NCBI GenBank assembly: GCA_015231915.1
Contig: JADGAR010000015.1
Location: 12,622-72,901 of the forward strand
Direction of reading: 5' to 3'
DNA from: Magnetococcales bacterium
GTDB taxonomy: Bacteria; Pseudomonadota; Magnetococcia; Magnetococcales; Magnetaquicoccaceae
Length of the DNA stretch: 60,280 bases
Shown: one piece after another, positions 42,837-52,401 of the stretch
Layout of the letters: the number at the start of each line of letters is the position of its first letter
How positions within the stretch are numbered: position 1 is the stretch's first letter
Translations under genes and position numbers: made by a program
Notes under the pieces: generated by a model
Database searches by the model: none
Told to the model about the DNA's origin: nothing
Seen by the model: the letters and a program-made list of their open reading frames with translations, nothing else

Positions 42837-43919
42837 ATGTTAAAGATCTTCGTGGTGGACGATACCGACACCAACATCGACATCCTGTTGGCAACGCTGG
42901 GGGACATTTACGAGGTGAGCGTGGCCCTGGACGGTCCCACCGCCCTGGAGGATATTCCGGACGCCAGGCCGGACCTGATCCTGCTGGACGTCATGATGCC
43001 GGGGATGGACGGCTACGAGGTGTGCCGGCGACTGAAACAGGATCCGGCCACGCGGGAGATTCCGGTGATCTTCATCACTGCCAGGCAGGGGAGCGAGGAC
43101 GAGACCCATGGCCTGAGTCTGGGGGCCGTGGATTACATCACCAAGCCCTTCAGTCCGGCGGTGGTGCAGGCGCGGGTGCGCACCCATCTCCAGTTGGCCC
43201 AGGCGAAGCGGGAGTTGTCCCAGGCCAACGAGAGCCTGGAGCAGAAGGTCCGGCAGCGCACCGAGGAGCTGCACGAAAAGAATCTCGCGCTGGAGGAGAC
43301 CAGGCTGGAGATCATCCGTCGTCTGGGCCGTGCGGCGGAATACAAGGACAACGAGACCGGTCTGCACGTCATCCGCATGAGCCACTACTCCCGGCTGCTG
43401 GCCCTGGCCGGAGGGCTGGATGCGCGGGAGGCGGAGCTGATCTTCCAGGCCGCGCCCATGCATGATATCGGCAAGATCGGCATTCCCGATCTCATTCTCC
43501 TCAAGCCGGGCCATCTCACCGATGCGGAGTGGCAGGTCATGCGCCGTCACCCGGAGATCGGGGCCGGGATCATCGGCGAGCATGCCTCGCCTTTGCTGGA
43601 GAAGGCGCGCGTGGTGGCCCTGACCCATCACGAGAAATGGGATGGCTCCGGTTATCCCCGTGGTCTGGCGGGGGAGAGCATCCCGGTGGCGGCGCGTATC
43701 GTGGCCATTGCCGATGTCTTCGACGCCCTCACCACCCGGCGTCCCTACAAGGAGGCCTGGCCCGTCGAGAAGGCCGTCGCCTTGTTGCAAGAGAATGCCG
43801 GATTCCATTTCGATCCCGGCCTGGTGCCGGTTTTTGTGGAGATTCTGCCGCAAATCCTGGAGGTGCGGGAACAGTGGAAGGAACAGGATGTCAGGCCCAA
43901 CGTCCTGGAGATGCGTTGA
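42837..43919 (+). CDS. Response regulator with HD-GYP c-di-GMP phosphodiesterase domain
   Basis: 360 residues. Receiver (KIFVVDDTDTN, LILLDVMMPGMDG, YITKPFS), a coiled-coil linker (ESLEQKVRQRTEELHEKN) and an HD-GYP domain with MHDIGKIGIPDLIL, HHEKWDGSGYPRGL and FDALTTRRPYK. All metal-site residues are present. Likely the output of the preceding phosphorelay, lowering cyclic di-GMP. Second such protein in the window after 25275. Confidence 0.94.
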   Translation: MLKIFVVDDTDTNIDILLATLGDIYEVSVALDGPTALEDIPDARPDLILLDVMMPGMDGYEVCRRLKQDPATREIPVIFITARQGSEDETHGLSLGAVDYITKPFSPAVVQARVRTHLQLAQAKRELSQANESLEQKVRQRTEELHEKNLALEETRLEIIRRLGRAAEYKDNETGLHVIRMSHYSRLLALAGGLDAREAELIFQAAPMHDIGKIGIPDLILLKPGHLTDAEWQVMRRHPEIGAGIIGEHASPLLEKARVVALTHHEKWDGSGYPRGLAGESIPVAARIVAIADVFDALTTRRPYKEAWPVEKAVALLQENAGFHFDPGLVPVFVEILPQILEVREQWKEQDVRPNVLEMR

Positions 43920-43922
43920 TCC

Positions 43923-44768
43923 ATGCAGGCCGAGGAGATCGAGGAGATCGAGATTCAGTTGCTGCTGGATGCGATTCGTCTGCGGTATGGATACGATTTT
44001 CGCAGTTACAATCGCGCCTCCCTGAGCCGGCGGATCCGGAATTGTCTCACCCACTGCGACTTCAAGTTCATTTCGGAGATCATTCCGCGCCTGTTGCATG
44101 AGGGGCTGTTCCTGCAGAGGCTCATCTCCACCCTCACCGTGACGGTCAGCAGCATGTTTCGCGATCCGGAGGTGTTTCTGGCGCTGCGGGAGAAGGTGAT
44201 GCCGGTGCTGGCGACCTATCCGTTCCTCAATATCTGGCATGCCGGGTGTGCCACCGGGGAAGAGGTCTATTCCATGGCCATTCTGCTCCAGGAGGTTGGC
44301 CTGTACGATCGTACCCAGCTCTTTGCCACGGACCTGGACGACGAGGCGTTGGCCAAGGCTGCCGAGGGGGTGTTTCCGGCGGAGAAGCTCGCCGAGTTTT
44401 CCGGGAATTATCAACTGGCTGGAGGCAGGGGCGCCTTTGCGGATTATGCCACGGTCAAGGGCGGCTTGTTGCGCATGGATCCCGCCTTGCGCAAGAACGT
44501 TCTGTTTGCCAATCACAATCTGGCCGGCGACGGGGTGTTTGCCGAGATGCAGTTGATTTTGTGTCGCAATGTGTTGATCTATTTCGACTCGACCTTGCAG
44601 GAGCGGGTTTTGAACCTTTTTGCCGACAGCTTGGCTCGCGGCGGGTTTCTTTGTCTGGGGACCCATGAGACCATGGAATTCACCAAACTGCACGACCAGT
44701 TTTCCCCGGTCGTCAAGAAGCATCGGATTTGCCGCAAGAGCATTCAACACAGGCGGCCCGCCTGGTAA
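43923..44768 (+). CDS. cheR: Chemotaxis-type protein methyltransferase CheR
   Basis: 281 residues. N-terminal helical domain (YGYDFRSYNRASLSRRIRN), then the SAM-binding fold with SSMFRDPEVF, IWHAGCATGEEVYSMAI, FATDLDDEAL and ILCRNVLIYFD. It methylates glutamates on receptors or, in non-chemotaxis relatives, on partner proteins. It lies in a kinase operon without a receptor, resembling CheR-hybrid-kinase signalling clusters. Begins three bases after the HD-GYP gene. Confidence 0.92.
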   Translation: MQAEEIEEIEIQLLLDAIRLRYGYDFRSYNRASLSRRIRNCLTHCDFKFISEIIPRLLHEGLFLQRLISTLTVTVSSMFRDPEVFLALREKVMPVLATYPFLNIWHAGCATGEEVYSMAILLQEVGLYDRTQLFATDLDDEALAKAAEGVFPAEKLAEFSGNYQLAGGRGAFADYATVKGGLLRMDPALRKNVLFANHNLAGDGVFAEMQLILCRNVLIYFDSTLQERVLNLFADSLARGGFLCLGTHETMEFTKLHDQFSPVVKKHRICRKSIQHRRPAW

Positions 44769-44826
44769 CCCTTTCCCATTCATGAATGGGAAACTCCTGT
44801 GTCCTCACACAAGAGGAGCTTTGTTC

Positions 44827-47800
44827 ATGTTTGCCAAGATGCGGATCGGTTCCCGGTTGATGATCCTGTTCATCGTGATCGGGATTGTGCCCCTGGTGGT
44901 ATTGGGATGGCATGTCAGGCAGATTGCGGAGGAGTCCCTGCTTTCCTCCACCTTTGCGCATCTGGAATCGATCCGGGAGATCAAGAAAGCGCGCATTGAA
45001 AGCTATTTTATCGGCAGTCGTCGCGATCTTGAAGTGATTGCAAGTACTATAAAAATGATTCGCGACCAAGCAAATGATGATTTGAAAGAGTTCGTCGGGG
45101 TCACAAAGGGAGATATCGAGAAATATTTTCATGGCATGCGCCAGTCGATGCGGCTGTTGCGTGACGATTCCGGCCTGTTGCATGCGCTGCGCGAAATGCG
45201 CGCCTCGTATGCGGATTCCGGTCGGCAAATCGATGCCATGGCCTGTCGGGAACAGGCGGCGCGGCTTGCGCCCCGCCTGCGGAATCTGGTGGAAAACCTG
45301 CAAGTCGATGATCTCTTTTTGTTGGATCGGGATGGCGAGATCCTGTTGACCCATGGCCAGCATGGCGAGATGGGCCGCAATCCGCTGGGTGGCGCGTGGG
45401 GCGAGACCCCGTTGGGCACGGCGTTGCGTCAGGTGATGGATCATCCCGATCCCGGTTTCGTGGCCGTCGCCGACCTCGCACCCTGGGATCCGGCGCAGGG
45501 CGCGCAGGTCGGATTTTTCGTGGGACGGCTCTCGACCGAGGGGTTCGTCGTGTTGCGCTTTGATGCCGAACGGATCGACGCCGTGCTGGCCAGGGCGCAA
45601 GAGACCATCGAGCAACTTCATTCCCGGGACGCGCGGTACCGATCCGGAACCAAGACCGATGTCCGTGTGGTGGGTCGTACTGACGGGGCGCCGACCTTGC
45701 GCTCCGACCGGAGCGGGGGCCGGCAACGCAGCTCAGATCCGCTGGAGGGGGCCTTGTACGAACGGGTGTTGACCAGTGCCGTCGGCGACGAGATTTATCG
45801 CAACGAAGGCGGGGAGATGGCGCTGGCCGTGCATGCCAGGCTGGCGATTCCCGGATTGGCGTGGGGGATCGTGGTGAGCCGGTCGCTGGAGGAGGCCCTG
45901 GGGCTGGGGCCGAAACAGGAGAATGCGGAGTTCCTGCGTCAGTTCATCAAGGCTTATGTCCATCACGATCTGTTGCTGATCGCCCGCAACGGCACGGTGT
46001 TTCACAGCGTGGCCAGGGAAGACGACTACGGCAGCGACATGCTGGCGGGGCGATACCGGGAGAGCAATCTGGGACGGTTGTTGCGTAATATTTTGCAAAC
46101 AGAAAGCTTTGATTTTGTCGATTACGAGCCGTATGCCCCCAGCAACGGCAAGCCGTCCGCCTTCATCGGCATGCCGTTGCTCCGGCAGGGCCAGGTGGAG
46201 ATGATGCTGGTCCTGCAACTCTCCCTGGAGTGGGTGCAGCGGGTGATGGATCAGCGTGAAGGGATGGGCGCAAGCGGGGAGAGCTATCTGGTGGGGCCGG
46301 ATCATCGGATGCGCTCCAATGCCCGCAACGATCCGGTCAACCGGACGGTCGCGGCCTCGTTCGTCGGTTCCGCAAGGCACAACGGCGTGGAGGGCGAAGC
46401 GGTTCGGGAGGCGCTCGCGGGGCGGAGCGGCATCGGATTGTTCAATAATTACGCGGGGCGGGGGGTGCTGGAGGCCTATGTCCCGGTCACCATGGGGCCG
46501 GTCACCTGGGCGCTGCTGGTGGATATCGACGAGGAGGAGGTCCAGGCGCCGGTGCGTGCCTTGATGCGAGCGATTCTTGTCAGCGGGGGGATGTTGATCC
46601 TGTTGGTGACCCTGATCGCCTTGTGGACCGGACGTGCGTTCGTCGCGCCGTTGCGCGAGTTGATGGGCGCGGCGGCACGGATCTCCTCCGGGGATTTCGC
46701 GGCGCGCGTGGGGATTCGGGGCGGTGGGGAGTTCGCCGACCTGGGTCGGATGTTCAACGGGATGGCCGCCAGCAGCGAGGAGCATTTGTGGCTGCAAACC
46801 CATCTGGCCAGGGTGACGGCATTGGTTCAGGAGAGTACGCGGGAGCCGGATCTGGCCCAGAGCCTGATCGGCTACCTGGCCCCTCTGCTGGGGGCGGGGC
46901 ACGGGGCCTGCCATGTCTGCGATCCCGCCACCGGGCGGTATGAACTGCGGGGGGGGTACGGATTGCTGCCGCGTCATGCCAGCAATACCTCCTTTGCCGT
47001 GGGCGAGGGGCTGGTGGGGCAGTGCGTCGTGGAACGGCGGATCGTTTTGTTGACCCATGCCCCGGCGGACTATGTCAAGATCGGTTCCGGGTTGGGCGAG
47101 GGCACGCCCGTGCAATTGCTGCTGGTGCCCATGCTGTTCCGGGAGTCGGTGCTGGCCGTGGTGGAGTTGGCCACCTTCGAGGAGTTCACCGCCACGCACC
47201 GTGCCCTCATGGAGGCCTTGCGGGGACCGGTCGGGATGGGGATTGCCAATCTGCAAAAGAGCATCCACACCCGGGAGTTGCTCGAAGAAACCCGCGTCCA
47301 GTCCGAGGAGTTGGCCGCCCAGCAGGAGGAGTTGCGCCGGAACAACGAGGAGTTGCAGGAGCAGCAACGGGAACTGGAGCGTTCCCGCGAGGCGGTGGAG
47401 GGCAAGATCCGGGATCTGGCGCTGGCCAGTCGCTACAAGTCGGAATTTCTGGCCAACATGTCCCACGAGTTGCGCACCCCCCTCAACAGCCTGTTGCTGC
47501 TGTCGCGGATGCTCTCTGCCAACCGTACCGGAAATCTGACCGAGGAGCAGGTGCAATCGATCCGGATCATCCATGAGGGGGGTGCGGAACTGTTGGCGCT
47601 CATCAACGACATCCTGGATCTTTCCAAGATCGAGGCCGGCAGGATGGAAGTGATGGTGGATACGGTGGACGTGCGGGGGTGGCGCGAGCGTCTGCTGGGC
47701 CAGTTCGCCCCCCTGTTTCGGGAAAAGGGGGTGGGGTTCGAGGTGATCCTGGAGCCGGACGCGCCAACAGCCATCCGCACCGACGAGGTGAAGATGGGGC

Positions 47801-49428
47801 GCGTGGTGAAGAATTTTCTCGCCAATGCCGGCAAATTCACCGAGCGGGGCGGAGTGACGGTGCGCATCGGTTCGCCCGCCGGGGAACGCTGCGGCCAGGA
47901 AGGGGGAGTCCGTTTCGTGGAGGGGAATGCCTGGGCGAGGATGGTCCTGTCCATCTCGGTCGCCGATACCGGCATCGGCATCGAGCGGGAGAAACTGGCG
48001 CTGATCTTCGAGGCGTTCCAGCAGGCGGACGGCGGTACCAGCCGCAGGTATGGCGGCACGGGCCTCGGCCTGGCCATCGCGCGGGAGTTGACCCGTCTGC
48101 TCGACGGCCAGTTGTGGGCGCGCAGCCAGGAGGGCGAGGGGAGCGAGTTCGTCCTGTGCCTGCCGAATCTGGATGACGGGATCCCGCCCTTGCCGGAGCC
48201 GCCTGCGACCGGCACGGAGCCGACGTTCCTCCCGGATGAGCACGCGGGGCCGAAGCCGGGTGAGAAGGTGATGCTGGTGATCGAGGAGGATGGCCGGTTT
48301 GCTGCGGTGCTCTGTTCCCAGGCGCGCAAGTACGGGTTTCAGGCCATCGCCGCCCGGGATGGGGAGTCCGGTCTGGGGATGGCCGCCCGTTTCCGCCCGG
48401 CTGGGATCATCCTGGACCGTAGTACGTTGCCCGGCATGAGCGGAGAGGAGGTCCTGGAGCGTCTGCGTGCCAATCCCTCCACCGCCACGATTCCCGTGCA
48501 GATTGTCAGCGCGGTCGAATACGGGGTGCAAACGTTGAGCGGGGAGGGGGTCGTCGGCGTGTTGATCAAACCGGTGACCGGCGAGCAGATTCATGAGGTC
48601 TGCGTCCGTCTGGAGTGCGGGAGTCATGCCGCTGGCCGGGGGGTACTGCTCCTGGTGGAGGAGAAGCCGGGGGATGCCATGCTCGCCAGCACCTTTTTCC
48701 AGGAGCAGGGGATCGAGGTGGTGGTGGTCCGTACCGGGGAGGAGGCCCTGCGCATGCTGGAGGAACGACTCTTCTCGTGCATGGTGTTGGACCTGGATCT
48801 GCCCGGCCAGGGCGGCTTTGCGCTTCTGGAGCAACTGGAGGCCCGTGGGGTGGCGCACAAACCGGCGCTGATCGTCTTTTCCGGGCATCCCCTCGACAGC
48901 GCGGAGTACCAGCGCTTGCGGCAATACACGGACAGCGTGCTCCTCAAGGGAGGGGAAGCCGGGGAACGGTTGCGGCAGGAGGTGGGAAACTTCCTGGCCA
49001 ATCTGCATGCGGCCCCAGAGGTGGTCGAGTCGTCCGTGGCGGCGGAGGCCTGTTTTTCCGGGGAGAAAATACTTCTGGTTGATGACGATATGCGTAATTT
49101 ATTCGCCATGTCTCGTCTGCTGCAAAGTTTGGGATTGTTTGTCATCCTCTCTCCGGATGGTCGCCGGGCGCTGGAACTGTTGGAAGCCAACGCCGACGTG
49201 CGTCTGGTGCTGATGGATGTGATGATGCCGGTGATGGATGGGTTGGAGGCCATCCGCCAGATTCGTGCGCGGGAGAGTCTGCGGCATCTGCCCATCGTGG
49301 TATTGAGCGCCAAGGCCATGCTGGAAGACCAGGAGAAGGGTCTGGCCGCCGGTGCCGATGCCTTTTTGGTCAAGCCGGTGGAGATGGATCCGTTGCTGGA
49401 TCTGTTGCGCAGGTATCTGCGGTCGTGA
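44827..49428 (+). CDS. Very large membrane hybrid histidine kinase (sensor-HAMP-GAF-HisKA-HATPase-3xREC)
   Basis: 1533 residues from ATG 44827 (AAGAGGAG upstream). Membrane helix (LMILFIVIGIVPLVVLGW), a long double Cache-like periplasmic region (~40-590), second helix (ILVSGGMLILLVTLIALW), HAMP, GAF (~690-830), coiled coil rich in Glu/Gln, HisKA ([16 protein letters not shown]), ATPase ([31 protein letters not shown]) and three receivers, with Asp in IILDRSTLPGMSG, MVLDLDLPGQGG and LVLMDVMMPVMDG. The first two receivers lack the usual DD pair at their start (VIEEDG, LVEEKP) and may be non-phosphorylatable. CheR upstream suggests methylation or shared control. Confidence 0.92.
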   Translation: MFAKMRIGSRLMILFIVIGIVPLVVLGWHVRQIAEESLLSSTFAHLESIREIKKARIESYFIGSRRDLEVIASTIKMIRDQANDDLKEFVGVTKGDIEKYFHGMRQSMRLLRDDSGLLHALREMRASYADSGRQIDAMACREQAARLAPRLRNLVENLQVDDLFLLDRDGEILLTHGQHGEMGRNPLGGAWGETPLGTALRQVMDHPDPGFVAVADLAPWDPAQGAQVGFFVGRLSTEGFVVLRFDAERIDAVLARAQETIEQLHSRDARYRSGTKTDVRVVGRTDGAPTLRSDRSGGRQRSSDPLEGALYERVLTSAVGDEIYRNEGGEMALAVHARLAIPGLAWGIVVSRSLEEALGLGPKQENAEFLRQFIKAYVHHDLLLIARNGTVFHSVAREDDYGSDMLAGRYRESNLGRLLRNILQTESFDFVDYEPYAPSNGKPSAFIGMPLLRQGQVEMMLVLQLSLEWVQRVMDQREGMGASGESYLVGPDHRMRSNARNDPVNRTVAASFVGSARHNGVEGEAVREALAGRSGIGLFNNYAGRGVLEAYVPVTMGPVTWALLVDIDEEEVQAPVRALMRAILVSGGMLILLVTLIALWTGRAFVAPLRELMGAAARISSGDFAARVGIRGGGEFADLGRMFNGMAASSEEHLWLQTHLARVTALVQESTREPDLAQSLIGYLAPLLGAGHGACHVCDPATGRYELRGGYGLLPRHASNTSFAVGEGLVGQCVVERRIVLLTHAPADYVKIGSGLGEGTPVQLLLVPMLFRESVLAVVELATFEEFTATHRALMEALRGPVGMGIANLQKSIHTRELLEETRVQSEELAAQQEELRRNNEELQEQQRELERSREAVEGKIRDLALASRYKSEFLANMSHELRTPLNSLLLLSRMLSANRTGNLTEEQVQSIRIIHEGGAELLALINDILDLSKIEAGRMEVMVDTVDVRGWRERLLGQFAPLFREKGVGFEVILEPDAPTAIRTDEVKMGRVVKNFLANAGKFTERGGVTVRIGSPAGERCGQEGGVRFVEGNAWARMVLSISVADTGIGIEREKLALIFEAFQQADGGTSRRYGGTGLGLAIARELTRLLDGQLWARSQEGEGSEFVLCLPNLDDGIPPLPEPPATGTEPTFLPDEHAGPKPGEKVMLVIEEDGRFAAVLCSQARKYGFQAIAARDGESGLGMAARFRPAGIILDRSTLPGMSGEEVLERLRANPSTATIPVQIVSAVEYGVQTLSGEGVVGVLIKPVTGEQIHEVCVRLECGSHAAGRGVLLLVEEKPGDAMLASTFFQEQGIEVVVVRTGEEALRMLEERLFSCMVLDLDLPGQGGFALLEQLEARGVAHKPALIVFSGHPLDSAEYQRLRQYTDSVLLKGGEAGERLRQEVGNFLANLHAAPEVVESSVAAEACFSGEKILLVDDDMRNLFAMSRLLQSLGLFVILSPDGRRALELLEANADVRLVLMDVMMPVMDGLEAIRQIRARESLRHLPIVVLSAKAMLEDQEKGLAAGADAFLVKPVEMDPLLDLLRRYLRS

Positions 49429-49469
49429 AGGCGGCCCGGCCTTTTGTGGAGGTTCGGTGTGTGATGAGA

Positions 49470-50171
49470 TCAGTCGTCGCACATTCGGTAACCGACGCCC
49501 ATTTCGGTCATCAGAATCCTTGGATGGGCCGGGTCGGGCTCGATCTTGTGGCGCAGTTGTGCCATGCAGACCCGCAGGGTATGGGTTTGGCTGGTGCCCG
49601 GTCCCCAGACATGCCTGAGAATCAGTTGATGCGTGAGGACACGTCCTGCGTTTTGGGCAAGATACAACAGCAGGCGGTATTCCAGGGGAGTCAGGGTGAC
49701 TGGCTGGTCAAGAATGCGTACCTCCCTGCGCACGGGATCCAGCCGCAAGGGACCGATGCGCAGAATGGTTTCCTGGTCGTTGCGCGACTGGGCGCGGGCG
49801 GCGTGACGCAGGGCCACGCGAATTCTGGCCAGAAGTTCGTTCACCCCGAAGGGTTTGGTCAGATAGTCGTCCGCGCCGGCATCCAGGGCCATGACCTTGT
49901 CATCCTCGCGACCGCGGGCGGAGAGGACGATGATCGGCAACTGGCTCCACGTGCGCAACTCGCGGGTGAAATCGATGCCGTCGCCGTCCGGGAGACCGAG
50001 ATCCAGCAGGATGATGTCGGGCGGGCGTCCGGTGACCGCCAAACGGGCCTCGCGGGCGTTGGTGGCCTCGATCACATCGAAGTCGCGGGCGTTCAAGGCG
50101 GTGCGCAGAAAGCGGCGCATCTGGGTTTCGTCCTCGACCAGCAGGATTCGGGCGTGGGTGGAATCTGTCAT
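49470..50171 (-). CDS. kdpE: KdpE-like OmpR-family response regulator
   Basis: 233 residues. Receiver with RILLVEDETQMRRFL, IILLDLGLPDGDG and YLTKPFG; C-terminal winged helix with VTLTPLEYRLLLYLAQNAGRVLTHQLILRHVWG and GVGYRM, closest to KdpE. In E. coli KdpE activates kdpFABC under K+ limitation. No kdp pump genes are seen here; instead it is the last gene of a Ktr/Trk operon, which may be its target. Its ATG overlaps the kinase stop. Confidence 0.88.
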   Translation of the reverse strand: MTDSTHARILLVEDETQMRRFLRTALNARDFDVIEATNAREARLAVTGRPPDIILLDLGLPDGDGIDFTRELRTWSQLPIIVLSARGREDDKVMALDAGADDYLTKPFGVNELLARIRVALRHAARAQSRNDQETILRIGPLRLDPVRREVRILDQPVTLTPLEYRLLLYLAQNAGRVLTHQLILRHVWGPGTSQTHTLRVCMAQLRHKIEPDPAHPRILMTEMGVGYRMCDD

Positions 50172-51748
50172 GCCGTGTGTTTCTCCTGTGCCGGGGGATC
50201 CGGGTTCGCGGCTGGAAGCAGGTCTGCGGGCAGGTCGGGTTGGGGGAGTTCGATGCGAAATTCGGCCCCGCCACGGGGCCGGTTCAGGGCGTGAATCGTG
50301 CCGTGATGCGCCTGGATCACGCTGCGGCAGATCGCCAACCCCAGCCCGGAACCGGGTACGCCGGGCTTGGCGTTGCGGACGAATTTTTCGAAGATGGACT
50401 CCTCCATCCCCGGTGGAATCCCTGGTCCCCGGTCCCCGATGCGTATCACGACCCGATTGCTTTCCATGTGCAGTTTCCAGGTGATGGGGTGATCCGACGT
50501 GGCGTGTTTGAGGGCGTTTTCGAGCAGATTGACCACCACATGCTCGAATAATACCGGATCCACATGAATCAAGGCAGCCTGGTCTTCGATGGTCATGGTG
50601 ATCGGTTGTTCCGGATAACGTTTTGCCAGTTGCACCCTGGCTGCGCCGATCAACTCCTCGAAGGGGATCCATTCCAGTCGCAGGGGGCAGGAGCCGGACT
50701 CCAGGCGGACCATGTCGAGCAGATTGGTGATCAGGCGTTCCATGCGTTCCGCTTCGGTGCAGATCGTTTCCAGCAATTCGGCATGTTCGTTGTTGTCCAG
50801 GGTGGCGCCCTCGTCGCGCAGGGTCGTGCCCGCTCCGGTGATCGATGCCAGGGGGGTGCGCAGATCATGGGATGCCATGCTCAACAGGGTGGAGCGCATC
50901 TCTTCGGTTCGGACCCGCACCGCAGCGGATTCGGCTTCCTCGCCAAGGCGCGCCCTGTCCAGGGCCAGACTGGCGTGGCGGGCGAAGGCGTCGAGCAGCG
51001 GGCGGGCGCCCTTTCCTGGCGGGTGCCGTGTCTCGAACCGGATGGTAATGGCCCCGGCCAGGCGTCCGGTTGTGATCGGGAGCGCGGTGAATGCCACATC
51101 CGGAAAGACGGGCGTGCCTTGTCCTGCTGCCTGCTGCTGCTCGCAACACCAGCGGATGACGGCCAGGCCGTCCTCCGGCGGTTGGTATCCCGCCGGGTTG
51201 GCTGCGGTCAGGGTCAAGGTTCCCTCGGCTTCGATCCGCCAGAGGCTGGTTGCGCCCCCGAAGAGCCGGCAGGCGTGCCGGAGGATCAGGTCGGGCACCT
51301 TGCCGGGGTCGAGGGTGGACAGGAGTTCGCGACCGAACTGGTACAAAGCGTCGGTTTGCCTTTCCCGTTCCCGGGCGTCGCGTTCCTGGGCGCGGATGCG
51401 GGTCATCAGTCCACTGATGACCAGACCCACCACGAACAGGATGGAGAAGGTCAGGAGGTATTGGGAATCCGAGACCGAAAAGGTGAAATAGGGATGCACG
51501 AAGAAGAAGTCGAAGGCCGCCACCGAGAACGCCGAGGTCGCCAGCGCGGCGCCCTGCCCGAAGCGATAGGCCACCCCCATGATGGGCAGAAGATAGAGCA
51601 TCACCAGATCGGGCTGCGTCAGCCAGTGGCGTCCCCAGTACGCCAGGGCGGTGGTGATCGTCACCAGGGCGAGACTCGCGACATATCCTGGCGCCTCAGT
51701 GGGATTTGGCCTGTCGTGCGAGATTGCGGATGCGGGTGAGTTGTTCAT
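50168..51748 (-). CDS. KdpD-like sensor kinase lacking the N-terminal KdpD/USP domains
   Basis: 526 residues. Begins with the four-helix DUF4118 membrane bundle of KdpD (ALVTITTALAYWG, VMLYLLPIMGVAYRFG, AAFDFFFVHPYFTF), then GAF, HisKA (MASHDLRTPLASITGAG) and ATPase (NLLENALKHA, GDRGPGIP, GSGLGLAICRSV). The ~390-residue N-terminal KdpD plus universal-stress domains are missing, so sensing must use the membrane/GAF region. The start at ATG 51748 overlaps the TrkA-like gene by 53 bases. Confidence 0.88.
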   Translation of the reverse strand: MNNSPASAISHDRPNPTEAPGYVASLALVTITTALAYWGRHWLTQPDLVMLYLLPIMGVAYRFGQGAALATSAFSVAAFDFFFVHPYFTFSVSDSQYLLTFSILFVVGLVISGLMTRIRAQERDARERERQTDALYQFGRELLSTLDPGKVPDLILRHACRLFGGATSLWRIEAEGTLTLTAANPAGYQPPEDGLAVIRWCCEQQQAAGQGTPVFPDVAFTALPITTGRLAGAITIRFETRHPPGKGARPLLDAFARHASLALDRARLGEEAESAAVRVRTEEMRSTLLSMASHDLRTPLASITGAGTTLRDEGATLDNNEHAELLETICTEAERMERLITNLLDMVRLESGSCPLRLEWIPFEELIGAARVQLAKRYPEQPITMTIEDQAALIHVDPVLFEHVVVNLLENALKHATSDHPITWKLHMESNRVVIRIGDRGPGIPPGMEESIFEKFVRNAKPGVPGSGLGLAICRSVIQAHHGTIHALNRPRGGAEFRIELPQPDLPADLLPAANPDPPAQEKHTA

Positions 51749-52385
51749 GGTTGCCCAGCAGCAGCAGGTGGAACGTTGCCTCCATCCGGGTGTCGGGGGA
51801 GATGTTGAAGTGAAATTCCTCTTCTGCGCCCTGGGACGACGCCTTGCGGATGCCGATCAGGGTCACGCCGTGGCGGGTGCGCAGGGCGAGTTCGCGGATG
51901 GTTCGATCAACGAACGTGCCCGGACAGGGGATGTCGATCAGGCCGAAGTCGGAGCCGAACAGGAGGCTTTCGATCAGGTCGGGATGGATCAACCGCTTGG
52001 CCAGGCTCAGGGCCATGTCCCTGGGCGGGAAGATCACCTCGGTGGCCCCGAAGATCCGGATGGCTTCGGCCTCCTGTTCGTTGTCCACCTGGACCAGGAT
52101 GCGGGAAATGCCGTTCTTGCGCAAGGCATGGGTGACCAGGACCGTGGCGTCGAAGTGGTTGCGCAGGGCGACGATGGCGCAATCCACGTCGAAGGCCCCG
52201 ATGGCCGTCATGGCCTGGGTGTCGGTGGCGTCAACGCTGACCACCTTGGAGGCCGATTCCCGATGGAGATTGACCCGTTCTTCTGCCTGGTCCACGGCCA
52301 GGACATAGGCCCCGCCCCGGAACAATGCATCGGCGACCCGACCTCCGAAAGTCCCCAATCCCACCACGAGAAATGTTTGTGACAT
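51696..52385 (-). CDS. TrkA/KtrA-type potassium channel regulatory subunit (RCK)
   Basis: 229 residues from ATG 52385. The Rossmann RCK-N domain has FLVVGLGTFGGRVADALF, the acidic end of strand 2 in AVDQAEE, and DATD, for NAD(H)/ATP binding; a RCK-C domain follows (~135-220). A single RCK unit of this size is the KtrA type. It gates the TrkH/KtrB subunit encoded 16 bases upstream in the operon. Confidence 0.9.
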   Translation of the reverse strand: MSQTFLVVGLGTFGGRVADALFRGGAYVLAVDQAEERVNLHRESASKVVSVDATDTQAMTAIGAFDVDCAIVALRNHFDATVLVTHALRKNGISRILVQVDNEQEAEAIRIFGATEVIFPPRDMALSLAKRLIHPDLIESLLFGSDFGLIDIPCPGTFVDRTIRELALRTRHGVTLIGIRKASSQGAEEEFHFNISPDTRMEATFHLLLLGNHEQLTRIRNLARQAKSH

Positions 52386-52401
52386 TTTGTTTGACCTCGC
52401 T

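Noticed and set aside
45733-49008. 1091-codon minus-strand open frame opposite the giant kinase
   Set aside because: Same antisense effect; the plus strand has continuous kinase and receiver motifs throughout.
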